Positions 46,441-59,200 of a stretch of DNA of 64,000 bases are shown piece by piece (position 1 is the first letter of the stretch; each line of letters starts with the position of its first letter). Location: assembly GCA_013399895.1 (NCBI GenBank), contig VXBA01001643.1, forward strand, positions 398,152-462,151, in the 5' to 3' direction. The notes beneath the pieces are model-generated. The model ran no database searches. It was not told the origin of the DNA and saw only the letters and a list, made by a program, of their open reading frames with translations. The translations under genes and the position numbers were made by a program. The DNA is from Serilophus lunatus (taxonomy: Eukaryota; Chordata; Aves; Passeriformes; Eurylaimidae).

Positions 46441-49400
46441 GGGATTCTGGAAGTGCCACCAAAGCTGGGAATGGGGCAGCTGGGGATGAATTAAAATGGT
46501 TTGAGTTTGGCTTTTATGCCAGTGGTGGGTGAAATGATGAGAAATGTCATTGCTTCTCATCAGACAGGTCAGGTTCCTGCTGCAAACAACCTGGGAAAAG
46601 GAGGTCTGGGGGGGGAATAATCTTTCTGGCATGAAGGCATTGTCAGGGCTGAGCTTGCAGACTGGTTTGGGGAGTCATGTGCACTTGTTTATTGCTCCCT
46701 CCAGCAGCCCAATTTTCAGACTAACATTTCAAATGTTGGCTCATTCTGCCCCTGGTTTGAACCAGAGGACAACTGTGGGAGATGCCAGAGGCTTGGAAGG
46801 AGCCCCAAGGCTTGCTCTTCCCCCTGAGCAGTGTTTCACGGGGTTTCCCAACACAGATTTTGTGCCAAACCAACATACACGGCTCAGAGTCTCATCCTGA
46901 TCATTCCCCACTTCCATATATAACTCAAAGCCAAAAATGTATAAGCCAAAAAGATATAATCCAAGAATTTTGGTTGCAACATCACCAGTCCTTCACCACA
47001 CATTGGCAGTTTGGCATCAGTTGGTTGTAGTGGGGTAGAGAGACCTCAAAAGAAGAACTTCTCAGAAGTTCTCAGAGAACTCAGAGAAGAGTTTCTGATG
47101 CAACTCACCCAGAAATCTCTTTGTTCAGTTATTTAGGATGAGCGAGAACAGATAATATCACTGTATGGAACTTTTTTTATGACAAGCAACCAGAAATGGC
47201 TGGTTCAAAAGTTTTTTCCTGTGAACAGTCTCTTTCCACCCCCTAAAAACCAGTGAATGAATCTGTAGTCACATGAGGGAATGTGACCTTGTTTCTCTGT
47301 TTTCATTGATTAAAAAAAAAAAAAAAAGAAGGAAAAAAAAGTGTTTTGACAACCCTTTGTGCACCTGCAGGTACACACAGAGCATGAAACAGATGTGGAA
47401 TATAATAAATGCCATGCAGTAACACAGGGGTGAGTGAGGCACAGCGATGGGACCCTGCAACTATGAATAAAAATGCAGTGGGAATTCCAGGGAAGGACTG
47501 GTGACAAGTTCTGGCGACAGGTAACAACAAATTTATTCCCTTAAATCCAGAGAGCAGGGATTCAAATCACAGAGCAGATCAATAATAAAGTGGGCAGTAA
47601 ATTCATTCAGGATGCACAGACTGATCCAGAAAACCCTGCTCTTCTTAAAGATGCAGGTGGCACACGGGAAGGTGCCTCTGGAGTTAGGGAAAGTTAGGGA
47701 ATATAGCAAACTTTGTAAAGTCTCAGATCATGGTTATTGATTCATAAGGTCAGAGCATAATTCTGGATGGAAGGAACCCTCTGCTTAAAGCAGAGTGAAC
47801 TTCAAAGGTGGACCATGATGCTCAAGGCCTCAGATAATGGAATATCTTTATGGATGAGATGAGGCTTTCAGATCCTCACAGTGAAATGTTTTCCCTTGTA
47901 TCTTACTGGAATTCCTTGTCTCTGCTGCTGCTTCTCCTTTCCAGTGCACCTCGGTGGAGGGTCTGGCTCTGCCTCCTCTGCCTCCCTACGGGGCAGTTGA
48001 AGGGGACAATTAAAGCTGAATTCAGCAGTTAAATCACAAAACTCTTGCTGGGCAGCCTTTCAGCCCTCAGTCACCATCAGGTCACCTCTTACAGCCCCCC
48101 TGTGCTGCTCAGCTGCTCCTGTTCACCAGCAGCTCTGTGTTTATTCAGATTTTAAAATCTAATGATACTGGCAGTGGGTCTGGGGAGCACCTGAGCCCAT
48201 AATTGCTGGGAGCTGGAGAGTGTGTGGAGAAAGGATCACAGTGAACACCTTCACCTGTCCCACAGTGTCACCCTGAGCCTGGGACAGGGCCCTGGGCTGA
48301 CTGGACAGGGCCCAGTTTAGGAGTGTGAACACAATCTCTGCTTTCTTGGAACTGTTCAACATATTCAAGCCAGGTGAGAGAAAACCAACTTCTTCCTGGG
48401 CTTGTCCTTCTGCTGGTCCCAGCAGTTCTGGGATGCTCAGAGAGGGAAAGTCTCTCAATTCCTGTTTGCAGTGGAAAGTTTTGGTGTTTTATTTTATTTT
48501 TTTTTTCGGAGAGCAGCACGTGCCCCGGAATGTGAGGAATGTCCCTGTGTGGATTTCCACCCATTCCTGCTGCCAGGACAGCCGTGTTTCACCCTGGAAC
48601 TCAGCCAGGATGGAACAGATTTGCAATGTATTTCCTGAGTCACTGAGTGAGTTCCCTCCAACAGCTGTGCAAGAATCCAAAGATAAAAACAGAGACCTGG
48701 CCCTTGTGTCCAGCCAGAGCAGAGCCTGGAGGGGATGCACTGAAGAGACCATTGGCACATCCTCTACATGGGCCATGGAAATTCCTCGGGATGGTGGGAG
48801 GGGTTTCCACTGACACTGGTCAGACTGAAATGGTTTGAATGGGTTCCCCTCCAAAAGAAATCACTGTAAAATCCAGAGAGAACCATATAACGCTCTCACT
48901 ACTCCTGTATTTTGCACTCATGCTGAGGAAAGACTTTTATTTTTCCTGGTGACATTTCTAAGAACAACCACACATATGGTGGAGAGTTTTCATTCAGGAC
49001 ATTGAGAACAATGTAAGACCTGGGGAATATTTTAAAACTTCCCATCAGCTCTGATACTTATTTTGGAAATGTAAGGCAGGTTTGTTACATTTGCATCATT
49101 TAAAAACTCCATGCTTGATAAAATTAAATTTTGAATGTGTTTTTAGATAAAATTTGGGGGGGGGGGCGCCTCATCTTAAGAAATGTTGTTTTTTCCTAAC
49201 ATATGAGCTGGAAGAACAGAAAGAAAACAGGAATTTCTCAGGGCACTCAGCATCCTCCAGGGCTGGAGCTTCAATTTGGATTTTAGAGGGCAGAGGAGGT
49301 ATTTCAGACACAACATGGTGACAAATGTATGGCTGGCACCAAGCTAATCAGCTGCCTCCAAGCCATCTTACAAGGTCAGTGCTGGATCAAAGAGATTTAA

Positions 49401-49671
49401 AAATGAATAAAACTATGTGAAAGCATTGCCAAGGTACCTCATTGACGTGGGCAACTGGAGAACCTGGTGTTTCAGACATGAAAACTAAAGAGGGCTCTGG
49501 TTCATGATCCAGAGCTGCCCCAAAGCCTTTTACAACTAGAGGGAAACTTGGGGAAAGAAAACCTATGGATGCCTGTGTGGCTGTGTTTAAAATGCTGTTT
49601 GAGTTCTTTAATCCTAGTGATTTGAATGAATACAAATTATTTGAAATACAATCATCAGCAGTAAAATAATG
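46441..49671. other. No gene; simple repeats only
   Basis: A 17-base perfect inverted repeat (GAACTTCT-C-AGAAGTTC) lies at 47055-47071. A strong acceptor-like CTTCTCCTTTCCAG ends at 47944, and an 11-G run lies at 49156-49166. Frames up to 162 codons (plus, 48325-48813) are unrecognised and shadowed on the other strand. Confidence 0.5.
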
Positions 49672-49790
49672 ACAGAATCACAGAATATTCTGAGTTGAGC
49701 CACAAGGACCATCAAGTCCATCTCTTGAGTGAATGGCCCATGAATTGGTCCTCAAGCTTCTGGCTGCCAATGGCAATGATTCCCCGAGGA
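49672..49790 (-). mobile_element. CR1-tailed element, possibly tRNA-Ile-derived SINE (TguSINE1-like)
   Basis: The 3' tail on the minus strand (ACAGAATCACAGAATATTCT, then GAGTTGAGCCACAAGGACCA) is the CR1-type end 'AATCACAGAATATTCTGAGTTGGAAGGGACCCACAAGG'. It is followed by GAGTGAATGGCCCAT, which matches the junction seen in passerine SINEs where the reverse-complemented tRNA-Ile head begins TGGCCCATACGGGGATCGAACC. The remaining head (49741-49790) is too diverged to prove the tRNA origin. A plain CR1 end is the alternative. Confidence 0.6.
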
Positions 49791-51650
49791 GGAGTTAATA
49801 TTCCTTTTCATCTCAGGTTCTTGGCCTCCAGGGACAAGAAATGGCAAAGCAGAGGAACCACCACAGCACCAACAGCTCTGACCCCTCCAGTGCCCACCCA
49901 CAGAACATTGCAAAGCACTCCATTAGCAGGAATTAACCAGTTCACATGGTGTGAGATCATTGGTATGACCCTGCTGTTAGAGCAGAGGGAATTAAGGCAC
50001 AGATAATTCAGTGACACTTGGTCAAACACTTCTCAGTGATGAATAAAGACAGGAACTCATTTCCAAGTCTGGCTTGGTCAGGTATTTTCAGTCCAGTTAC
50101 ACCAGCACAGGTAATTGCTCAGAAAGGTGAAGCTTCTGTGAACCAATGACACTATTTAAGCATCCCACAAACAGCAATAATTTGCCATATGGTCAACATT
50201 GTTCCATTTGAGCCCTAAAATCCATGTGAACACAAATCCAAGCAAATATGAGCATGTTTTCTTCCATGCTTAATGTTTGGCTCTTCCTGCCTTGTGAAGA
50301 CACTTGTTTTTGGATGATTCAATTCACATGTAGACCGTGGTGAGATTTGCTTGCAGGTGGGATTATATTCCCACTGCTCTCCACTTGCTTCCTGCACAGC
50401 ACTGTTGGATCACAGTCTCCAGCAATTAGACAACTTTGCTGACAAAGAAAAAGGGTTTGATCACAGAGACAAAAGCATTTCAGGCTCCCCAGGAGCTCAT
50501 AAATTCAGACTGCAGTCCCACTGATTCATGGTCTGTGTGTTCCCACAGTAAAAACACAAAGCAACATCAAATTTAGACTCCGTGGATCCCAAAAAAAGAG
50601 CCGACCCTTAGACTGGAATATGGAGAATAAATGTTCTCACCACGGCTCTGCTGGCTGGATTGTAGCAGGAGCTGAAACATTATCCTTCCTGCATCTGAAG
50701 AAGGACTCATTATTTCGAATATTTTAAGAAAACAAATTAAAAAAATCTCCAGCGGGTTTTGGAAAAACCAAAGGAAAAACTGCTGGAAGTTGGACTCTTC
50801 AGGCTGTGCAATGCAGAGGATGGAGACACTCGGTTTTATTTGCTGACTTGTTGTTGTATCTCCTCTCAGGCTGAACCCAACATTAGCTGTGCCTTCATTA
50901 TTTCCAAAACTTGAGAATAGGTAATTTTAGTGAGTTTTTTTTAAGCTTTCAGAAAACATTGGGAGTGTCACTATTGTGGACAACAGGATTTATCTGGGGG
51001 TGTCAACCCTGTCTGATACTCCTGGGACATATCAAAAGTGGGAAGGACCCCTTGAAAAGACAAGAACAGAGGCGATGTGACCACATCCATTTCACCTCAG
51101 GCAGTAATTCATATCAGTAACAATGAGAGGTTTGAGAGGCTTTTGCAGAGGTGGAAAGGTGGGGAACAAAAATCAGAAATAACAGAAGTTACGTGGAGCC
51201 AAGACCTGTGCTTTGTGTAGCTCCACATACATAACACAGAGATATGTAATGGGCATTGTCCGGGGTGCTGGTGGCATTCCTGGCCTTCCAAGGGGACAAC
51301 CATTCATCACTTCTGTCCATTCTTGTGGCTGTAAGTTAAATCTGTGTGTGGTGGATTCCTGCCAGCACATTCCTGACAGAGGAGTCTTCCTTTGCTTTTG
51401 TGTAAGATGTGCATTCATTCTTTTCCACATCAGTAGTGCATTACACAGAGCAGTGCCAAGTGGGATTCAAAAAGGAATGGGATTAGAGGTACCACCCAGT
51501 ACAAAGCATACCACACGTGCCAGACGGAGTCTCAGGTTCAGGAATGAAGCAGATGGAGACAGGAGGGCAGGAGCAGTGTGGTAATGAACCCAGGAGGTTC
51601 ATCTCAGTTATTTGATGAGCACAGGCACAAAAATGGGCTGAATGATGTTT
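49791..51650. other. No gene seen
   Basis: Short frames only, the longest about 123 codons at 51213-51584 and unrecognised. No repeat was identified. Confidence 0.55.
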
Positions 51651-52149
51651 TCCAGTCCTCCAGCCTGGTGAGACCCCACCTGCATCCAGCTCTGGGGTCC
51701 CAGCACAGGAAGGACATGGAGCTGTTGGAGTGACTGCAGAGGAGACACCAAGGTGATTAAAGGGATGGATGGAGCAGCTCTGCTGTGGGAATGGCTGAGA
51801 GAATTGGGATAGTTCAGCCTGGAGAAGAGAAGCTTTGGGGTGACCTAACTGTGCCTTCCAGGGCCTGAAGGGAGTGACAACAAACATAGAGAGGTCTGGA
51901 GTGAAAGGACAAGGGGCAATGGCTTCCCAGTGCCAGAGAAGAGGGTTGGATGGGATATTGGGAAGGAATTCTTATCTGTGACAGGGATGAAGCCCTGGCA
52001 CAGGGTGCCCAGAGAAGCTGTGGCTGCCCCATCCCTGGAAGTGCCCAAGGCCAGCTTGGAGCCACCTGGGACAGTGGGAGGTGTCCTTGCCCATGGGAGG
52101 AGGTGGAACTTGAAGATTTTTAGGGTCCCTTCCAACCCAAACCATTTCA
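51651..52149 (+). mobile_element. Longest CR1 LINE copy in the window (5'-truncated)
   Basis: About 500 bases of CR1 remain. The 5' part still shows the ORF2 C-terminal signature SLVRP near 51664, HRKDMELLE near 51706 and VQPGEEKL-like residues near 51810. These are followed by the usual VPREAVAAPSLEVPKA segment and the AACCCAAACCATTTCA 3' end. Frameshifts and stops separate the pieces. The endonuclease and reverse-transcriptase catalytic domains are missing, so it is incapable of transposition. Confidence 0.94.
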
Positions 52150-52198
52150 CAAGCTGATAAAGTCATCTCTTAAAAACTATCAGTCTCTCTGCTCCCAA

Positions 52199-52225
52199 TG
52201 TTCCCAGTGTTCCCAGTGTTTCCAA
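52199..52225. repeat. Three-copy 9-bp tandem repeat
   Basis: The unit TGTTCCCAG is repeated at 52199, 52208 and 52217 (the last as TGTTTCCAA), about 50 bases after the CR1 3' end. Confidence 0.8.
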
Positions 52226-53219
52226 TAGAAATTAATTTCAGGCTGTTCCTGCCCAAGTTGCTGAAAAAAATCTGATGCCCAGTTCAACTCCACTCATCAT
52301 CTTTTTAGTGCCATTTGTTCTTCTCCTGACACTTTCTTTGCTCCAACAGTTACCTCCTTACCTCTTCAGAGACATCCTTTCACAGATAAAAAATCAGAAT
52401 TATTTAATTTCATCTCATCAAAGCCATCCTACTGTTAACAGTACATCTTTTCTGTTCCACTTTGAATTTATCATCCCTGTATATGGATAACATGAACTAC
52501 TGTAACCCTCTCAATCTCAGCACTTGCAAAAACATTGCTGCTTCTGTCTCCTGGGGAGATATCTCCAAACACACTCTGGGAATGATATGAGTCTGTCATG
52601 GATAATTCAGACAGATACAACACAATCACACTGCAACCAACTCAGATCTCTGTGCTCAGTTCCTGCTAATGAGGCCTCTGCTCACCCTCCCATCCATGGA
52701 TTTCCACCCAGCACAAATGCTTGGCTCAGCACCAAGTACAAAGCAGCTCAGGGGAAGTGGTAAAACTGATTGACATTAATACACTGCCCTCCTGAAAAGG
52801 ATCCAATTATTCTACAAAAACAAGGAATTTCAACTACACCCTCCCACTGAAATGCAGGCAATATCTAGTGTGGAGAGTTGAACCTATCAAATACAAGAAC
52901 CAGTCACATCTGATAAGAAGGAAATCACCTTCTCTGATGGAAACAGAAATTTTGGGAGCAGAAAGTAATGAGGTTTGCTCAGTGCACCAAGTGCTGAGTA
53001 GAGTCATGGGATTGTTAATAATGTGCTGTTTCACGAGGAGTGTAACATGTTATTGCTTCCTTAAGAGAGAACAGAATTCAAGACAGTCATCTCAAAAGCC
53101 ATGAAAGTGTTCGTTAAACTGGGAGTTGGATGTTCATTTTCTTTTCTGACAATAATCCTGAAAATCTCCTTCACTCTGTCTATTTTTCCCTCCCTCAAGT
53201 TAGTCAGTCCCAGGTATAG
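52226..53219. other. No gene seen
   Basis: Unique sequence with frames under 80 codons. Confidence 0.6.
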
Positions 53220-53263
53220 CTGATATTCCAGATATCAGTAATGCCATCAGCTGATATTACTGA
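53220..53263. repeat. Nested palindromes (cruciform-capable)
   Basis: CTGATAT-TCCAG-ATATCAG (53220-53238) is a perfect 7-bp stem with a 5-base loop. Overlapping it, TCAGTAAT (53235-53242) pairs with ATTACTGA (53256-53263), and the sequence between contains the perfect 10-bp palindrome ATCAGCTGAT (53246-53255). Three inverted repeats in 44 bases share the AGCTGAT/ATCAG word. CAGCTG is also an E-box. Confidence 0.75.
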
Positions 53264-56200
53264 GAAGTCCAGCTCTAAGGACAGCAAGTAATTAAGATTT
53301 TAGTTCCAAGAAGAAGTCTGGGACACTGTATATTTCCTCTTGTCGTTCTCTTGATGATGTGCAAAGTATCTAAAAGTTCTGTAAAAAACTACTGAATTTT
53401 ATTATTCTTTTACCTCAAAAACACCAGAAGTGTCTTTTCTTTCTGTTTTTTGTTGATGCACGTCTTGGGAAGTGCCTCAGCTTCGTTTTCCGAGCTGATT
53501 AACTGACAATTAACCCAAATTAGTTCATACATTTGCAAAGACCAATTTAGCCACCCACAAGTATTTGTTTCAGGCTACCATAATTTGTTCAAAATGGAGC
53601 AAAATAACTAATCTAGCTATTCTTGGGGTTGCTTAAGAGGTAGCAGCTCATCACTGTTGAAGATGCAGTGGTTAGAGCTGGTTTGAATATTTTTGGAAGT
53701 CATTATTTTTTCTGCAGAACCCAAAATTGTTTCATCTGATGTCTCTTGGCTCCATCAAACTTTTGGTGAATCAAAGGCTGGTTTCCAGTGGGACCATGCC
53801 TGGATTTCCTGATGGGCTTCTGAGGAGCTGAGGGCTTCCAGCCCTGGCGATTCCCAGGCAGCCTCTGCTGCCAAGCTCATCTCAGTGCAGCAATTTGAAA
53901 GCCTGAGGAACAGGGGTGGTGGTGGAGAACCAGAGGAGAAAATATAGCAAAGACATAGAAGGAATTTTAAACAATCATTATTTGATTTAACTCATCTCAA
54001 ATATCAGCTTCTCAGCCAGTAATGTCAGGGATGTTGTTGGTTCATTTGTTCTCGAGCCATCCATTGTCTCCTGGAGGCACTTGCTGCCAAACTGGAGACA
54101 AGCAGCTCCTGGGACAGAGCTGGAGGGTGGACATGGCTGGGTCCAAGCTGAGAAGGTGCCCTGGGCTGAGCTCCCTGGGGCAGTGAGGGGTGAGCACTGT
54201 GCTCGTGGAGGTGGTTTCCCAACCTGCTGGGGAAGGGCTCAGAGCCACAGGGGCTGCCCTGGAGCACAGCTTTGGTCTTCTGGGAATGGCTTCTGCAAGG
54301 CTTTGCTGCACCAAATGCTTCTGCCTCTTCCTGAAATACAGCTTTTAGGCTTTTTGCTTCTTTTAAAGAACCGGTGAGGCCTCAGAGCATTTTCACCTCT
54401 GAAAAGTTCATTTAAAGCACCAGGAACTGGCCAATATTTGCCACTATACAATGTCCCTTGAAATCTGAGGCAGCACATCAGTGTCATCAGTGTGTGTTGG
54501 GGAGAAGGGAACTGCAGCAGCTTCAGAGCTTTCCATCACCTCCTGGCAGGTGGCTCACCTGGCATTCCCTGAAATACCTACACAAGTCCCAACACATTCC
54601 TTGCAGAGATCAATCACCCACTGCTCTGCAGCAGATAATGTGCACTTGACAAATGCAGTTTGTCCCTGAAATAGGAACAGCCTCACAGTATTTACTGCTG
54701 AGAGAGAAAGAAATAACTACACGAGAAAGAAAGAAATATCCACATCGATCCATGGAAAGCTGTGCAGCTCTAGAGAGTATCAAGAAAAAAGGGATACCCA
54801 GAATCGAATTCACCTCATTCCTCATTAATTTACTATTTCCATGGGCACAGTGCAGGCTGCTGCAAACTAATACTCAACAATGCTGGATGAAGGAATCTGA
54901 TGGAGACCTCTGGGTGAGATTGATTGGTTTGTTCTGGGACCATCAAAAGGTGCCCTCCAGAGCAACCCATGGGGTGGGTGCAGCAGTGGCATTGCTAGGA
55001 TCCTCTCTACTCATAGGAACCTGCATTTTTACCCCAAAAAGTCTTCTTCAACCCACTTTATTCACCACCAACTCACTCTGCATCTCTGTGCGCCTGTGTC
55101 CATATATTGCAACAACTCCAGGACAAAAGTCTGCCTGTGGCCCCCTGCATTTTATGAATTTCAACACAAAATTTAATTCTTCAGCATTAGTTGACATTTA
55201 TTTTTTTTTAATATTTCAGTTTTCAAGCTGCTTTTTGTCCCCTCTTCCCCTCCCCTCCCTCCTCTGCTTATTACAATTTTTTGTCACTCGGTGGGGATAA
55301 TTCTGCTGCCTTAATAGTGGCAGAACAGGATTAAACAGCAAAAAAAAAAGCAAAATTTTCCAGCCCATGTTGAATGGACTGAGGCAGAAGGTCAGTCTGG
55401 CAAAGTTCCTCATGTCAGAAGCAGGCACTGGGATGAACTATATTCCTGGAAGTTGCTCAGGCTTTGACGAAGAAGATGGTTTTTGTGTGAGAAAACAACT
55501 AGAAAATACTATCTTGGTCACATCTGCCTGACCTTCATACCTTGCAATCCAGCTGTATATACAACTTTATTCATTTGCTTTCTTATCTCCTCTGGGATTT
55601 AGAATTTTTCATGAAAGTGTTGCCCTGTAAAAACTGTTCAGGCTATAGGTGTAGAATACATTTATTTTAGGATAGTTTGACAAGAGGAAAAGAAGCTTAA
55701 AGTATTTGCAAAGCTATGTTTGACTGTCTGGCCTTTGCATTCCTTCCTCCTGGAATGAAGGGTTTGGAGAAGGAATTCCCAGGGTATGGACATAACTGTG
55801 GAAAGGAGGATGTGGAGGTAGGAGATGGAGAAGAGAAAAGGGACCATTTGGCAAAATTCCATGTGTAAGAGGAGAAAATGAGGAAGTACAAATACATGTA
55901 GTACAACAAAAGCCCTGTGCCATTCACAAATTTCATTTTGAAGAGAGTGAAATGTCTTGTGGAAGTGCAGAGACATGACAAGCAAAGACCTACAGATAAC
56001 TGGCAGCATTTTTGTTCTCCAAACTTAAGAGCAAAAATTATTTGAACATTTTAGTCTCCTTCTACATGGCTCAAGACTCCTGTAGAATTGGTTCCCAATG
56101 TGCAAAAGTCTGCCCACTTCCACCAAAACAAGCAATTGTGGGAGGGAAGGAAATCAAGGAAAGGAATGTAATCCCTTGCTAGTGGGGTCCCCTGAAAACA

Positions 56201-59200
56201 GGAGTCGAGGTACAGCAGTGAAATGCTGGTCAAGAGCAGTAAAACAGGCTGAGCTCTGGCTGTGGAACGTGGCCAGGTCAGAATTCACAAAGAAATAATT
56301 AGTTTGGGAGAAGCCTGGATAAATGACAGTAAAGTGAGGAGTCATCCCTTGGTACAACAGGAATGTGGTCCAATGGGTGCTGGAATGGTTCTTCATTTAT
56401 CCTGCTCTTTGAGCTGCTGATAGAAATCAAATTCCTGCTCAAGCCAATGGTTCCTTCCCCCAGTTTGAATAAGGCAGAACCTGACAGAGGCTTTGAGACT
56501 CAGAGCAAGCCAAGATCCACAAAGGATCCTTTATTTCCTCCCTAATCAATAAATTTGTCCATTGTCACAGTGTCTTTTTCTCTCTTCTCTCCATAAAGAG
56601 AAGTGATTAGCTTTTCTCTGACACCAACACTCTATATAGAGCTGGATTTATAATTCATGAGAAGGAAAACAGAGGCATCAGGAAGAAAACCTGTCATAAA
56701 TTAAGCTCTTAGGCTTTTAACTGAGCAGTGATGGCAGCGTGGGGATGCAGAACATTTATTGCCATGCTAAATATAGGGATAAAACTAAAAGGTTTTCATC
56801 AATACATGGTAAGAACAAAATCCTGAGAGCAATTGCAGCTTGAATTTTGTTCTCTGTGAATTCTGTTAAAATAATTTTTCCTTTTGTTTCGGCTGTTTTG
56901 TCTGATTTTTAGGGGGATTCTTTACCTTTTGAAGCCAAGCTCCTTTCCGTCACTTGCTGGAGGACAGCTGCATTTTGAAACTTGGGCCTTTCCCCTCTGC
57001 ACTTCTCTCCCAACAGCATCACCAAGGCTGACAACTTCAAACAGAGGGGGGAAGGAAGGAGCTGATGTTGTTTTATGGATTCTCCTTGAGATCATTTGTT
57101 GGACCAACAAGTTGTTTATCAGGAAGGTTGTTAAAAAAGTGCCATGGCAGGCACAGAGTTGGTGCCAACAGTGGCAAGGGGCCGAGATGGGACTTCTCTC
57201 TCCTAAAAATTTCACATCTGTTGTGACCTAAATTCACTTTTTATACCTTTATAGGTGCCCCAGCTCACACACTCTCCACTTCCTAATCCCATTCTGTCCC
57301 CACTGATGCTGCTGGGTTATGTTTGATGACTTCATAGGAACCTCTAAAATTTCTTCCCATGTGATCAGGAAGGAAATGTATCCCACTGCCTTGGCCCAGA
57401 CTTGCAAACCCCAGGATTTTACGATAATAAAAGGGACCAGGAAAAGATATTGTGAGGTGAAATATGAAACAAAAACAAAGCTGCAGCTTCAGCTTGTGTA
57501 AATCACTTGGAGCCTTGCCTGGGCTTTTCTATTTGAAGCTGAAGATGATGGTTTTCTGTGGGAGTCAAAAAATACAAAAGTTCTCCTGGGATATTGTAAA
57601 CATAATTCATGTGGCTCAGGCCACCACTGACATCACTTCCACTGGGCTGAGAGGCCAAGGCACTGAGTGTGCTGGGCCCAGGGTAAAAATAGCAGCTTCA
57701 TAAATCTGCCCATTCCCTTAATTAGGTAACCCTGATGACAGGATTAAGATTGAATGCTTTCATTTCAGATTGGTTAATGAAGTGCTTTCGAATAGTTTTT
57801 ATTCTGCACACAATGAGCTGCCCTGGGAAGGATCCTTTCTGCTGTTACTAATTGCTTCAGGTACAGTCAGCCTGGAAAAAACTCCTAATCCAAAGGTTAA
57901 AAGGGAAGATTATATAGACATTTGATTATCTCCTATTGTGTTTGGAGACTACAAACACTTTGCAGACAGATGAGACTGCGCAGCTCTGCTTGGCTTTTTT
58001 AATTAATAGAGTAAACATTTGATCAAGATCAAAGAACATTTCATATTGTCTTTTTGCTCCCCTGTCCAGCTTCTACTGAAATATTATTTATTGGGGAAAA
58101 AAACCCTCCTTAAACAAATCCTGAAAGAACAAAGTCATCTACAAATTCTGTCCTGTTCTGTGAATCTCTCACTAAAAAGATTAATTCTGTGCATTTGGGG
58201 AGAGTGCAGAAAGTTTCCACCATAGGTTAAACCACTCACAGAAACTGAGTTGCCCATTCCCACTGAACTGGTGTCCAGGGGACTGCAAGTGTGAAGGTGA
58301 TTTCCCTGATATAGAAGAGATACAAGATCCCTGAGAGCTGAGCTGTCAACACCATCCTACATGAGGCTGGTGCTTCTTGTTGTGGCCGCAGAGAACGGGC
58401 TTAAGTTCTATTCATTATCCTCAGCTGAACCTTTCCCTGCATCCTCAGGAGGATTTATCATTTTCTTGTTGATAGCCTTCAAAAACTGCTCTGGAAACAG
58501 GCGGTGCAGGAGAGGAGAATCTGTGCTCTGCTCCAGAGGAAAACGCCGAGGTGCTTGTAGGAAATAACAACACATGAAGCAAGGCCAGGGAAAAGGAGGA
58601 AAAATCGTTTTCCTGCCCCTGAACAACTGCCTGCAGTGGCCAACTTGTGAACATCTGGTCTCCCAGTGTGTTTTCTCACATCATGCCAATACCTGACTGG
58701 AATAAACAACTTTATCTAGATCCTCGTTCCTTGCCATCAGCAGCTGATAAGAAAACTCACTCCTATCAGCGTGAGATTCGAGCAGAGGGAAGAAAGATTT
58801 ATGCCTGCTCAAAAGCAGCCTCCACCCTGCCCAATTGTTCAGTGCTGTGTGGTTTAATCCTGCAGATTTGGATTTTCCAGGAGGCTGTAGATCACAGCAT
58901 CACTGCTGCTCCCACCACCCACCAGGCACTGAGCACACAGCTCCAATTTGTTTTTACATGGCAATGACAGTTTGCTTCCTCCCTGCAATTTACTGTAACA
59001 CTGATATTTTGTACTTCTACAGCTCCTCTCCCTCCCTGGGCTCTGACTGTTTGTGAAAGCTGAATATATTAGGTAGAAACCCACACGGCGCTCCAGAGGT
59101 GGGAAGGATTTATATTCTGATGGGCCAACCAGGGTGCATTACTATTCTGAAGACATTTGAGGTGTTTCCAGCCCTATTTGTCTCCACTTATTCAGATTTA

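Noticed and set aside
47880..47944. Strong acceptor-like tract ending CTTTCCAG at 47944
   Set aside because: No donor or poly(A) signal with a sensible exon follows. Decoy acceptors are frequent in 64 kb.
54653..55300. Longest open frame, 215 codons on the plus strand
   Set aside because: No domain or family resemblance. The C-terminal part comes from T/C-rich low-complexity DNA, there is no promoter or splice context, and one frame of this length is not surprising in 128 kb of both-strand sequence.
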